From Galeopsis tetrahit (taxonomy: Eukaryota > Streptophyta > Magnoliopsida > Lamiales > Lamiaceae): a stretch of 64,000 nt of DNA. Shown here one piece after another: positions 11,576 to 22,929 of this stretch. The position numbers and the translations under genes are program-made. The notes under the pieces are model-generated. The model made no database searches. It was not told the DNA's origin and saw nothing but the letters and a program-made list of their open reading frames with translations. The stretch lies in assembly GCA_963675135.1 (NCBI GenBank), contig OY776126.1:21703195-21767194 (forward strand). Reading direction: 5' to 3'. Within the stretch, counting starts at the first letter, position 1. Each line of letters opens with the position of its first letter.

Positions 11576-11647
11576 GTGAATATTTTTTATAATAAGTTCA
11601 AAGTCAGAGAGCATTATTTTTTTTTCATACACCCCTTCAACTCATAC

Positions 11648-12644
11648 CTTGTTTTCTTAATCTCCGATCCTTTCGCTCCTTCTTACGCGTAAAAACCAAA
11701 CAAAGAGACAGACACACGAGAATTAATCCCGCCAATGATGTGAAACTCGCGATGAGTATCACTCTCGTTCTCCCTTTAGAGCCTCCCACCACTTCAATTC
11801 AAACAAAGTACAATCAACATTTTGAATTTATATCCAAATATGTAGTAGTATATACTAACACAAATGATACATAAACTTATTCTAACCTCTTTCTGCAGCA
11901 GCCATTCTGATGTAAAGATCTTGTCCAGCTCCAGCCAGAGTTCTGATGTCTAACAAATCCCCATAATAAAACAGACATCCACTTCCATGTCCGCTGATAT
12001 TCAACTGTGTGTATGCCGTACAAGTACAATTTTTAGAGCATTCAATTTCGCAATCTGAAAGAAGCCTTATCTGATCATTGAAAGTTATGTTTTGTGAGTC
12101 TGGCAATTTAATTCTAGAGTACTTCAAAAACACGTCTCCTCTACAGTCCAATGGCATCCTCCGAACGCATCCATTAGACCAATCTTCTCTGCTCCAATCC
12201 CTCGGAACAAACTTTTCGACACATCCACAGGATGGCGTGTTTCCAATGTTGCAAACGCCATACGAACCACACAGATTTTACGTGTCGCAGTTATCCGCTG
12301 GCATGCCCGCGTAAATCATCCATTCGTGTTGTGCGATTGTTCCACATCCAACGCGGTGAGATGCCATTCTGGCTGACTGTGGACCTGGTAAGAACAGAGT
12401 GATCATATGTAGTTTCACCATACATAACCTCATTCTTGTTCATCCGAAATGCCAACATGTATGAGGGATCATTCCCTGTGTCGGGTGCACCGCTTAACCG
12501 TAGACCATTCCAGGGCCCCAGCCTACATTGCACCTTTTCTCCCCGTTTGATTAAAATCTGCGGATATCCAGTTGGATCAAAGTGAGACGTGACGTCTCCT
12601 GGAGATGGATCGTCGTTGCTTCTCCACGACGTGAGGTAAATTTC
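11648..12644 (-). pseudogene. Receptor kinase A, 3' part of exon 1 plus exon 2 (pseudogene)
   Basis: This is a fragment of a G-type lectin S-receptor-like kinase. Positions 12644 down to 11887 encode the second half of exon 1, the S-locus glycoprotein and PAN domains, up to a donor GT at 11886-11885. Positions 11791-11648 are exon 2, which encodes the transmembrane helix and a basic stop-transfer stretch, with AG and GT splice sites. There is a frameshift near 12320 (one extra base relative to copy B) and an in-frame TAA at 12278-12280. Intron 2 is interrupted by the right end of Copia-1 at 11575, so kinase exons, if they survive, lie left of position 1. Exon 1 is closest to copy B, and the exon 2 product is closest to copy F. 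Confidence 0.88.
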
Positions 12645-12943
12645 TGATAGCGATAGCATTAAATATGTGTATACAAGACGCCAAAGGAAGGGAGAAGACA
12701 AGATAAAAATAGGATCATTAGGGTCAGTTGGGAATTAAGTCCTAACCGCCTTAATAGTGGGGATAACCGTCTTAGAGTAGCACTATAAATAAGTCCTCTG
12801 TATTACATTTGTGAATTATTGAATATTGAAGATTGAAGCAATCAATTGGATTGTGGCGGAGAAATCCGTGGCTTCTCTTGTAGAAGTGGAACTAGTATTC
12901 GTGGATTCTTTATCTTTCTCTTCAATCGTACTTAACTCTATCA
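12645..12943 (+). repeat. 5' LTR of the chromovirus
   Basis: It is 299 bp, TGATAG...CTATCA, with a TATA-like CTATAAATA near 12782. The sequence after it (TTGGTCCGACC, from about 12946) is in the primer-binding position, but I do not recognise the matching tRNA. Confidence 0.93.
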
Positions 12944-12970
12944 AATTGGTCCGACCTCCCTCCTTGCGAC

Positions 12971-14425
12971 ATGACTGCCAAGGAGCGTTGCGATGCGATG
13001 GAGAAGACGATTGAAGCCTTCGTTGATCATTCAACGGATCGATTTACGAATCTGGAAGGATCGGTACAAGAAGTCCACCTGGCCCTCACGGCAATTATGG
13101 CGAAACTGGATACAATCTCCACCCCTAACACTGTCGCACAACCTACCCACCAACCGTCGCCTCCCGCCCACACAACCACAACTGCCAGTTCCTCCAACGC
13201 GGCTGACCTACAAGCACCACCTATTCCCCCACCGACTTTGCCAGGAACTCCCATCACGTGCTCCGCGCACAAACCGAAGATCGATTTACCGATGTTCGAA
13301 GGTGCAGACCCCCTAGCTTGGCTCGCTCAGGTTGAGCAATTTTTCTTGGTATACCGAATACCGGTGGAGGAGAGAGTGACCCTTGCACTTATCGCCATGT
13401 CCGACCGATCGATGTTTTGGGCTCAATGGGTTATGCGACGAAAGGCAACCATTTATTGGGAGCAATTCTCCCAAGAACTGATTGAACATTTCGGGGACAG
13501 CTCCGCGGTCAATGCCTATGAGGCTATGCACATTACTCGACAGACATGGTCCTTGTAAGAGTATCTATCCCTATTCGAAGAACGCGTGGCCCAGCTTCCG
13601 AATCTTCCTGCCGATCAGTACTTAGGTATGTTTCTTGGCGGTTTAAATCAATCGATTCGTGATCGCATACCAGATGCGGAGATGACGGATGTCTTTACCG
13701 CTATCCGCGCGGCTCGACGGATAAATAGATCAACAACTCGCTCCCCTGCCCACAGGCAGCCGACGACGTTCTGCCAACCATTTTCCTTTAAACCACCAGC
13801 CTCGCTGCCTGGCCAACCACCACCATCAACTTCCGCCGCCCTCTCACGGCCGTCCTCCACACCACCAGCGAGCACAGGCCAACGCCCTAATAGAAACATT
13901 CGACACCTATCCGCTGAGGAAGCCCGCGAACATCGGGCGAAAGGAAAGTGCTACCGTTGCAGCCAACCTTACAGCCCCCTCCATAAGTGCTCGGGCAAAT
14001 TCTTCGGCATCTTTATTGACCCGGACGAATATGAAACCGAAGAACCCCAATCTGAACCAACTACCATTCCCGACATCGCCGTTATGGAAGACGCCCATGA
14101 CACGGATCCTCTCTGTTCGCCACTCCAGCTTTCGAACCTATCTTCGAATGGATTCGACGGGGCCCAAACCATGAAACTTTTTAGCCGAGTTAACAACTAC
14201 CGCCTATTGACGATGATTGACAGTGGCGCAAGTCACTGTTTCATCTCTCAAGATGCAGCGTCCAGATTGGCGATCACACCCCAGCCGACTAATGATATTT
14301 CGGTCATTCTTGGCGACGGGTCTCGCCTTTCCACTCAGGGAGTTTGCCGAAAATTACCCCTTTCTATTAACAATCATATCTTTCTCGTGGACTGCTACAT
14401 CTTTCCCCTAACTGGCATTATTTAA
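12971..14425 (+). pseudogene. Chromovirus gag and protease (broken)
   Basis: An ATG at 12971 opens a Gag with a short N-terminal coiled coil and a Pro-rich linker. The retrotransposon Gag core follows (LPMFEGADPLAWLAQVEQFF region). An in-frame TAA at 13556-13558 interrupts it, and the same frame reopens immediately. A zinc knuckle of pattern C-x2-C...H-x-C lies near 13950. The aspartic protease motif DSGASH lies near 14220. The frame is lost at about 14420, apparently by deletion of one T, within the protease. Confidence 0.88.
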
Positions 14426-14460
14426 TTCTAGGTGTTACGTGGCTCTCCACGCTCGGCGAT

Positions 14461-17400
14461 GTGACGGCGAACTGGGCACGACTCACCATGGAATTCGAGC
14501 ACAATACTCAACGGGTATGCCTTCGGGGTGACCCGTCCCTCACCCGAAAGACGTGCACTGCCCAAGAATTGTCCAGCCTCGACGCACACGATCATTCGTG
14601 GCTGGTGTGGGTGATTGATAACTCCAATACCGCGACAAAACGTTCTCCGTCTCTTACGGCCGATCAACACCGGCAGCTCGACTCTCTGTTAGCCGCCTAC
14701 CCCAGAATTACGGCCCCTCCACACTCTCTTCCACCCTCCCGCCCCACAGACCACTGTATTCCCTTACAACCTGGGGCCGGTCCGATTTCAGTCCGCCCCT
14801 ACCGTTACAACCACGACCAGAAGGATGAGATGGAACGTTTGGTCTCAGAAATGCTAGCTGCTGGAATCATTCAGCCAAGCACAAGCCTATACTCGAGCCC
14901 CGTCCTCTTAGTGCGCAAGAAAGATGGTTCTTGGCGTTTCTGCGTGGATTACAGGGCCCTTAACAAACTGACAGTGCCGGACAAGTACCCTATACCCGTC
15001 ATCCAGGAGTTGTTGGATGAACTACATGGCGCTCAATGGTTTAGTAAACTAGATCTTCGGGCAGGATATCATCAAATCCGGGTCCATCCCGATGACGTCC
15101 CCAAAACAGCGTTCGAACGCACTCGGGCCATTATGAGTTCCTTGTCATGCCATTCGGGCTGACCAATGCCCCCGCCACATTCCAGAGCTTGATGAATGAG
15201 GTGTTCCGACCCCACCTTCGCCGCTTTGTTCTAGTCTTTTTCGACGACATCTTAATCTACAGCAAAACATGGAACCAACACATGTCTGACCTCCAACAGG
15301 TATTCCGTATCCTCAACGTCCATTCCTTATTAATTAACCCCAAAAAATTTGTTTTAGGGGACAAACAGGTGGAATACATAGGTCACATTGTGTCGGCATC
15401 GGGAGTCCAAATGGACCTTGGAAAGATTAGCGTCGTTCTGCGATGGCCGACCCCCACGTCCCATCGCCATCTCCGCGGTTTCCTAGGCCTTACAGGATAC
15501 TACCGCCGATTCATCCGGAGTTACGGCACCATTGCAGGACCTCTTACTACCCTCCTACGCAAAGAGGAATCTCGCCGCTGGAATTGGCCGACTGCGGCTG
15601 AGGCTGCCTTCAATGACCTTAAAACAACCCTCACTACAGCCCCGGTTCTTCGCATGCCCGACTTCACTAAGCAATTTATCGTGGAATGCGACACCTCCGG
15701 AACCGGCCTCGGCGCCGTCCTAATGCAAGAACGCCAGCCAATAGCCTACTTCAGCAAAAATCTTACAGGCCGCCTGCTCGCCAAATCGGCATACGAACGG
15801 GAAATGATGGCCTTGGTTTTAGCCGTCCAACATTGGTGGCCCTACCTCCTCGGACGCCGATTTGAAGTTCGAACTGACCAACGAAGTCTGCGCCAATTGC
15901 TTACCCAGCCCCTGACCACGTCGGCCCAACAGAATTGGGCTGCAAAATTATAGGGCTACGACTTCGACATTAAATACAAAGAAGGACCAACCAATAAAGC
16001 TGCGGACGCGCTGTCCCGCCGCGACGATCCTACCCTTGCCGCGGTCTCTCTCCCAGTTTGGCTGGATTGGGATGACCTTAAAAGTCAGGTAACATCGGAT
16101 CCTTTTTTATCCAACATTATTGACAATTTGTCCCATGGCAGGACCGCGCCAAAACACTATGCCCTCGCACATGGGGTCCTATACTACAAGGGTCGCCTAG
16201 TCATTCCGCATGCCTCAAACTGGATAACCCGCCTACTGCACGAGTTCCATTCCACCCCCACTGGAGGCCATTCTGGGGCCTTTCGCACATATCGTCGACT
16301 AGCAGCAAACATATACTGACCAGGAATGATGCGAACCGTCACTACCTTCGTCCGAGAGTGCGATACGTGTCAACTCCACAAGTATGATACCAAGTCTCCT
16401 GCAGGCCTTCTCAGCCCACTACCCATTCCCACACGCGTCTGGGACGACATCAGCCTGGACTTCATCACCGGCCTTCCACGATCGGGCAATTTCGACTGCA
16501 TCCTAGTGGTCATCGACCGCTTTTCGAAATACGGACACTTCCTCGGTCTTCGACACTCGTTCACAGCAAAGACAGTGGCTGACCTATTCATCCGCGAAAT
16601 TGTTCGTCTACACGGAATCCCAGTTTCGGTCGTCTCGGATCGAGACCCAATTTTCTTGAGTTCATTTTGGAAGGAACTTTTTAAGCAAGCAGGGACGACT
16701 CTCAAGATGAGCTCAGCCTACCACCCGAAACGGACGGACAGACGGAGGTCCTAAACAGATGTCTCGAAACGTACCTTAGGTGCTTTTCTTCAGAACGGCC
16801 TAAAGCGTGGGGATCATGGCTACCTTGGGCCGAGTTTTGCTACAACACAGGATTTCATTCGGGTGCAGGTACCACACCCTTTGAAGCTGTTTATGGGAGA
16901 CACATTACGGGAGCGCGATGATATTTTATTAGATCTGCGCCGCAATCTGCAGAGAGCCCAACAACGTATGATTAAAGAAGCTAATAAGCATCGACGGGAG
17001 GTCGAATACCAGGTGGGAGACATGGTTTATCTAAAGTTCCGTCCATACCGCCAAAGGACACTCTTTACAGGACGTAGTGCAAAACTGGCTCCACGTTACT
17101 TTGGGCCCTTTAAAATTGTGGGTCATTTGGGGAAGGTCGCGTACCGATTATTGCTACTCGACGACTCTCGTATACACCCAGTGTTCCACGTCTCCCTTCT
17201 CAAACCAGCAGTGGCCAATATCACTGCATCCTCCACTCTTCCAGAGGATCTCCTGGCTGTCGAGCCTTCCTTCCACCCTGAAGCTGCACTGGAACGGCGG
17301 GTCGTTTTAGTTCGGGGCCAATCGGTGTATCAGATTTTGGTCAAATGGCGTGATCTACCTGACCAAGATAACACATGGATAGATGAAGACGAATTGCTAG

Positions 17401-17552
17401 CACAGTTTCCGGATTTCCGTAGCCTTGCGGACAAGGCTGTTTCGTCGCCCGGAGTAATTGATAGCGATAGCATTAAATATGTGTATACAAGACGCCAAAG
17501 GAAGGGAGAAGACAAGATAAAAATAGGATCATCAGGGTCAGTTGGGAATTAA
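14461..17552 (+). pseudogene. Chromovirus pol: reverse transcriptase, RNase H, integrase, chromodomain (broken)
   Basis: The reverse transcriptase palm is split by a frameshift near 15115 and continues with MPFGLTNAPATF and the catalytic FFDDILIYS. RNase H follows, with an in-frame TAG at 15951-15953. The integrase zinc region and the catalytic core (DRFSKYGHF, SDRDPIF) are cut by a TGA at 16317-16319 and by frameshifts near 16730 and 16895. The last part (16863-17552) contains the integrase C-terminal domain (YFGPFKIVG, HPVFHVSLLKP) and a chromodomain (ILVKWRDLPDQDNTW, near 17335). Chromodomains are thought to guide integration to particular chromatin. The reading frame runs about 31 codons into the 3' LTR. 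Not functional as written. Confidence 0.92.
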
Positions 17553-17757
17553 GTCCTAACCGCCTTAATAGTGGGGATAAACGTCTTAGAGTAGCACTAT
17601 AAATAAGTCCTCTGTATTACATTTGTGAATTATTGAATATTGAAGATTGAAGCAATCAATTGGATTGTGGCGGAGAAATCCGTGGCTTCTCTTGTAGAAG
17701 TGGAACTAGTATTCGTGGATTCTTTATCTTTCTCTTCAATCGTACTTAACTCTATCA
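17459..17757 (+). repeat. 3' LTR of the chromovirus
   Basis: 299 bp, the same ends as the 5' LTR. The differences seen are one T/C (GATCATTAGGG against GATCATCAGGG) and one C/A (GATAACCGTC against GATAAACGTC). It is followed by the ATTTC target duplication. Confidence 0.93.
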
Positions 17758-18287
17758 ATTTCCACCCCTGTTAGGTAGTTCTATCCAATGCCCGACATGG
17801 TTGGTAAGTATGTGTCTGATGGATAATCGAAACTCTGCCAGATGAAATTCACCGGGCTATCATCATCAGCGTCCTTCACCACGAGATTCCCTGTTTCCAG
17901 TAATTGTGCAGCTGGATTTCTAAGGAATCTCGTGGCGTTGGACGACCAAATGATGGTGCCCTTAGTAGTGTCATTGAACAAAGCCAAGACTTCAGGCACT
18001 GTGACTCTTAACACACCTGATTTGCTTGTGAGTGGAACTTCCCTGTTTGCAACCCAAACATATGTCCTAACAGGTATATTCTTGTACCATATGCCTAAAT
18101 AACGACGATTTGTAGAATTTCCAGGGCTGAAAAACCCGAATTCAAACATCCCGCCTGATGAAACCAAGGTTTCACCATCTCTAATGCTCTCAAAGGATGT
18201 AATTGAATCAAATGCAGCAGAAATTGAAGGGATTATCAGAGAGTATATCAATAGTATGGGTAAGGAACGTGTTTGGGTTGTATACAT
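17758..18287 (-). pseudogene. Receptor kinase A, 5' part of exon 1 (pseudogene)
   Basis: The start ATG is at 18285-18287. It encodes a hydrophobic signal peptide (residues about 1-25) and the complete B-lectin (bulb mannose-binding) domain with the SIRDGETLVSSGG and YLGIWYKN motifs. It reads to WQSFDYPSDTYLP and then meets an in-frame TAG at 17781-17783, where copies B to F have TGG (Trp). The chromovirus target duplication starts at 17758. It is very close to copy B in sequence (for example NIPVRTYVWVANREVPLTSKSG). As a B-lectin-only product it could at most be a secreted fragment; nothing suggests it is used. Confidence 0.9.
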
Positions 18288-18560
18288 GCCTACAATTATT
18301 ATATTTTTGAAAACTATTCGACATTTTACAACTCTTTAGTAACATTTTGACGTAATATATATACATTAAAATATCAAATAATGATCATTAATCAATATTA
18401 TATTTTGTATTAAATGAACTGTACGTATCGTGGTACAACATCGAATTTCTGTTGACTTATATATTTTGTATTCAATGTGTTGTATATCATGGCACATCAT
18501 CTAATTTCCGTTGACTAGGAAATTAAGTATTCTTGAGCGAGCCATTCACTTTATAACGGG
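18288..18560. other. Upstream region of pseudogene A with a two-copy tandem repeat
   Basis: AT-rich DNA with two degenerate copies of a unit of about 60 bp at 18401-18461 and 18462-18520 (TATTTTGTATT..., ...TTTCTGTTGACT). A related pair occurs at about 29845-29930, right of Copia-2. No gene is seen. Confidence 0.55.
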
Positions 18561-18849
18561 GATCACTATTAGGTCCCTTGTGGAATGACCTATAGCAACC
18601 CACTCCCACCCAATAAAGATGCTGCAAGAGCTCCCAAAATGATAGAGAATATGACCATAATACCCCTAAGTAAATTTAGATTTTAAAACAAAAAAAAAGT
18701 CTCTTTCTTACTTTTTGCTTTTTATCTTCCCAATGTTATCCCACCTTCTTCCCCAAAATAATTCCCCATCTTCTTTCCCAAACAATTTCTGCAACTCCCT
18801 TGACTAACTCACTCTCATCTCAAGTCCACATTTAAATTGTTTGTTATTT

Positions 18850-19079
18850 TATAAGTCATTTATAAACTTTTTTAGATTCCCTACACAATATTCGCCGCAG
18901 AGATGTGAGCTTGATGAGGTGGTTGTCGTCGAGGCGGAGGAACTCCTGGACTAAAATCGAAGTGGTTGTTCGCAGCGGTCCAGTCGATTGGAGAAGCGTA
19001 CAACCACTGATCGTCGGGGCTTTTCCACCGGCGACGGTGGCGACGGGGCGCGACCAGATTTGGGGCTTTGGGGTGGGGG
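18850..19079 (+). other. GC-rich gene-like fragment, product unknown
   Basis: A GC-rich island in AT-rich surroundings is open from 18905 and continues on the other side of the hAT MITE (19637-19740). The two flanks read as one stretch (GGCGACGGTGGCGACG occurs on both sides). It may be a captured piece of a host gene. I recognise no domain. Confidence 0.25.
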
Positions 19080-19636
19080 TAGACACGCGCAAAACCGAAC
19101 CGCCAAACCGGCCAAACCGCCGGTTTGACAAACCGCCGGTTACGGTTTACAAACCGAACCGTAATCGAAAAATGGCGGTTCGATTACGGTTCGGCATTTT
19201 GACAAACCGCAAACCGCCGGTTTTGGCGGTTAACCGCCGGTTTGACGGTTAACCGGCGGTTTGACGGTTAACCGGCGGTTTGGCGGTTTTTTATTAAAAA
19301 AAAAAATTAATAATAATTTTTTTAATACACAATTCTTCTATTTTTAATGTATAAATTTAAGTTATATAAGTTTTATTCAATTCTAGTAATGTATTTTCTA
19401 AAAAATGAGTTAAAACGAATAAAAAATGAACGAAAACGGAGATAATATTAAAAAAAAAAAAAAAAAAAAACCCTAAACCGCCAAACCGGCGGTTTTCAAA
19501 CCGAACCGCCGGTTTGAAAACCGTAACCGTAACCGTAACCGGCGGTTCGCGGTTCGGTTACGGTTCGCCGAAACCCCAAACCGTAACCGCCGGTTTCTAA
19601 CCGAAACCGACGGTTTGTAACCGTTGCCCATGTCTA
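19080..19636. mobile_element. hAT-type MITE, AACCG/CGGTTT-rich
   Basis: The 557-bp element begins TAGACACGCG and ends CCCATGTCTA. It is flanked by the exact 8-bp target duplication GGTGGGGG (19072-19079 and 19637-19644), the hAT signature length. Both ends are packed with AACCGCC/GGCGGTT motifs in both orientations, and the centre is AT-rich. There is no coding capacity. Dense subterminal repeats are where hAT transposases bind in known elements such as Ac. Confidence 0.85.
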
Positions 19637-19914
19637 GGTGGGGGTCAAGAGACGCATTTTTCAGGCGACGGTGGCGACGACATACTACTTGGAACATGTT
19701 TGACGACGATTGCAATTTCTGGTAGTGAAGAGTCGCAGAGGAGTTATTTTTCTGATTTTTTATATTTTCTGATTGTAATTTGAAGAGGAAAGGGCTGGTG
19801 GGGGTGGATTAAAGATTGAGAATGGTTGTTGGGAAGAAGGAGAAGAAAAACTTCTGGCTTTGATTTCAAGAACCATTTTTTTGGTCTAAGATGACTAATT
19901 TGAGTTCACAAAGT

Positions 19915-19915
19915 T

Positions 19916-19946
<31 letters not shown>

Positions 19947-19948
19947 TA
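19915..19948. repeat. TTTA microsatellite
   Basis: About eight uninterrupted TTTA units. Confidence 0.9.
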
Positions 19949-19949
19949 T

Positions 19950-20589
19950 GCGTATTGGGGTTGGTGAAATGTAGTGTTGTTTCCAAATTTCAATTCAACT
20001 AAAAAATGGCCACCATCTCTAATTTTTTTAATTTCTTTACAATTAATTATAATTTCCATTTTTAAGGCTAATTAACTCCTACTCCATAAACGGGGCTGGT
20101 GAAATTTATTGCACAAAACTCAAAGTTCCATTTAAAGATCTTCTAAATTTTTAGTAATCTCTATCCTACCCATTAACATTTATTGTTGTTAAAGTTTTAA
20201 TGTACTATAAATTACTAGTATTAAAGTGATAAAAAAATTTAGTGGAAATATAATGATCAATTAAAGAGAATAAAATAAAAGAAGTTGAAACAAAATCATT
20301 GTCTTTCAATTAATTTAGGAGTAACAAATATGTCCCTCAATTTATAAAATAAAATTTTAATTTTTCTAGTAAAAATGAAACACAATCATTGTCTTTCAAT
20401 TAATTTCGTTGACAAGTAATTTATGTGGTGTTCTTCAAAAAGTAATTTCCCTTGGTTAATTTCTCCATCTGAACAAGCATGACAATTAATCTTTGGATGC
20501 TGAAGTTTCATTAAGAAATTAACTGATCATTTTCATTTACAGTGTGTTTAATTTGGTAGAGGGGCATATACGTTCCACTTTATTTAAAT
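19950..20589. other. AT-rich non-coding DNA
   Basis: No gene, RNA or element end was recognised. The phrase CATTGTCTTTCAATTAATTT occurs twice (about 20296 and 20385). Confidence 0.5.
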
Positions 20590-22905
20590 TTAATTTAAGG
20601 TTTAAAGTTTAGAGTTTAGTACTAATGTAATATTAAAAAAAAAAAAAAAAACTATTTGTTCAGATATTAATCATTTGTGTTCAAATATTCGCCTTATGAA
20701 AATATTCAAAATCAATTTCAATTTAAGTTTTAATAACTTATTTAATATTCAATTTTCAATTTAAGTTTTAATAACTTTTGTAATATTCAAACTCAATTTA
20801 GATTTAAGGTTAATGTTTAGTACCTTACCTTATACTTCATTCGTTCCAAAGAACCTTTCACAGTTCTTTTTTTATCCTCTTATTATTCGATAAAACATAA
20901 GGTACTAAACCCTAAATTGATTTTGAAATATCACATAAGTTGTTGAACTTAAATTGTATATAATACTTCATAAACCTTAAACTTAAATTAATTTTGAATA
21001 TTACATAAGTTACTAAAAGTTAAATTAAAATTAAATTTGAATAATATTACATAAGTTACTAAACTTATATGATATATAAGGTATCAAACATAAATTGAAT
21101 TGGAATATTACATAAGTTGCTAAACTTAAATTGAAATACATATAAGGTACTAAAACTCTAATTAAATTTAAATATTACATAACATACTAAACTTAAACTT
21201 AAATTGAAATTGATTGGTTCATTCAATAAATTTACATATATAAATTGAATTTAAATCATAACACACTTAAATTAAATGAAAAATTGAAATTGATTCATTT
21301 ATTAAATTTTCCTATATAAATGGAATGTTCAAGAGTCACCAAAATTTAAATTGAAATTGAAATATTACATAAGTTATTAAACTTAAATTGTATATAAGGT
21401 ACTAAATATAAATCTTAAACTTAAATTGAGTTTGAATACTATTACAAAACTTATATGATATACAAGGTATCAAATATAAAACCTTAATTGAGATTGAATA
21501 TTACATAATTGAATTTGAATATAACATAAGTTTAGTAATATTTAAATGGTATACAAGGTAATAGACATAAAACTTAAACCTAACACAAATATTTGAACAC
21601 AGGGGGTGAATATATGAACAAAGATAGTATTTTTTTTGAATTTTTCTCGTGATAATGGATTTAAGTAGAGAAAAACTGAAATAAAGGTTAAGTTTTTTTA
21701 TTTTCCTAATATATGTAGGTGTATTGGGTTAAAGCTAACCGCTTGAAGAAATATTCAAAGCTATCAACAGAAGAAATGTGATTCTTATGATTTCCTTTTA
21801 ACTTTACTCCAATTTCAATCTCAAGATTGACATCGATAACACAACGTAATATAAATACAACACGATACAAATCAATCATAAATAGATACCCGTTATAAAT
21901 AGAAATAAGTCAATTTACTATATAAATTGAATATAAATTTAATTTGAATATTACATAAGTTACTAAACCTAAATTGTATAAAAAGTATTAAATCATAAAC
22001 CTAAATTGAGTTTGAATATTACCTAACTTACTAAATTGAAATTGAAATTGAAATTGAATCATTGCACATTCTCAACATGTCACATAAAATCACTATCCAT
22101 TTTAAATTGATTTTGGATATTACATAAGTTAGTAAAAGTTAAATTGAAATTAAATTTGAATAATATTACTTAAGTTACTAAACTGAATGTCCATGAGTTG
22201 CCAAAACTTAAATGAAAAATTGAAATTGATTCATTCATTAAATTTTCATATATAAACTGAATGTCCATGAGTTACCAAAACTTAAATTAAAATATTACAT
22301 GAGCTGCTAAACTTAAATTGTATATAAGGTATTAAACATAAATTTTAAATCTAAATTGAGTTTGGATATTATATAAGTTACTAAAACTTAAATTGAATTT
22401 GAATAATATTACATAAGTTACTAAAAAAAAAAATATATATATATATATATATGCTATATAAGGTACCAAATATAAACCTTAATTGAGCTTGAATATTACA
22501 TAATTGAATTTGAATATAAAGAAGTTACTAAACTTAAATAGTATACAAGGTACTAAACATAAACTTTAAATCTAAGACAAATAAACCTTTAATCTAAGAC
22601 AAATATTTGAACACAGAGGGTGAATATCTGAACAAGGAGAGTCGGTTTTTGAATTTTAGGTTTAAGATTTATGTTTGGTACTTTATATTCAAATAATCGT
22701 TTTATGTAATATTCAAACTCAATTCCAATTTATGTTTAGTAATTTATGAAATATTCAATTTTTAATTTATACACCCCATTTAAGTTTAGCAACTTATGTA
22801 ATATTCAAATTTAATTTCAATTTAAGTTTTTGATAACTTATGGAATATTCAAATTTAATTTTAATAATTATATAACATTCAAACTCAATTTAAGTTTATG
22901 AATAA
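20590..22905. repeat. AT-rich degenerate repeat domain
   Basis: Dozens of variants of TTGAATATTACATAAGTTACTAAACTTAAATTG and TATAAGGTACTAAACATAAA are arranged mainly in one orientation from about 20900 to 22600. They are in the opposite orientation at both edges (about 20650-20830 and 22660-22905). A marker pair AATATTTGAACACA...TGAATAT.TGAACAA occurs directly at 21588-21622 and 22601-22635, and inverted at 20655-20690. An AT dinucleotide run lies at about 22433-22453. There is no coding frame. It looks like a decayed satellite-like or element-internal tandem array. Confidence 0.6.
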
Positions 22906-22929
22906 TTATTGTGTTTATTGAATTATACT

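Larger units (their letters stand above)
12645..17757 (+). mobile_element. Ty3/gypsy chromovirus, Reina-like by size, inserted in pseudogene A
   Basis: The 5113-bp element has two 299-bp LTRs (TGATAG...CTATCA) that differ at only two positions by my comparison. It is flanked by the perfect 5-bp target duplication ATTTC (12640-12644 and 17758-17762). Removing it leaves a contiguous receptor-kinase exon matching copy B. It carries Gag with a zinc knuckle, DSGA protease, reverse transcriptase, RNase H, integrase and a C-terminal chromodomain, the gypsy order. A short LTR and about 5 kb total suggest the Reina clade, but this assignment is tentative. At least seven coding breaks are present despite the near-identical LTRs. 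Confidence 0.95.

Noticed and set aside
18905..19252. 115-residue plus-strand frame as a gene
   Set aside because: It runs across the boundary of the hAT MITE at 19080, and half of it is MITE repeat.
19080..19636. Regular AACCG/CGGTTT repeats as a CRISPR-like or satellite array
   Set aside because: The repeats have no uniform spacers, lie in both orientations, and the unit is bounded by an 8-bp target duplication. A hAT MITE explains it.
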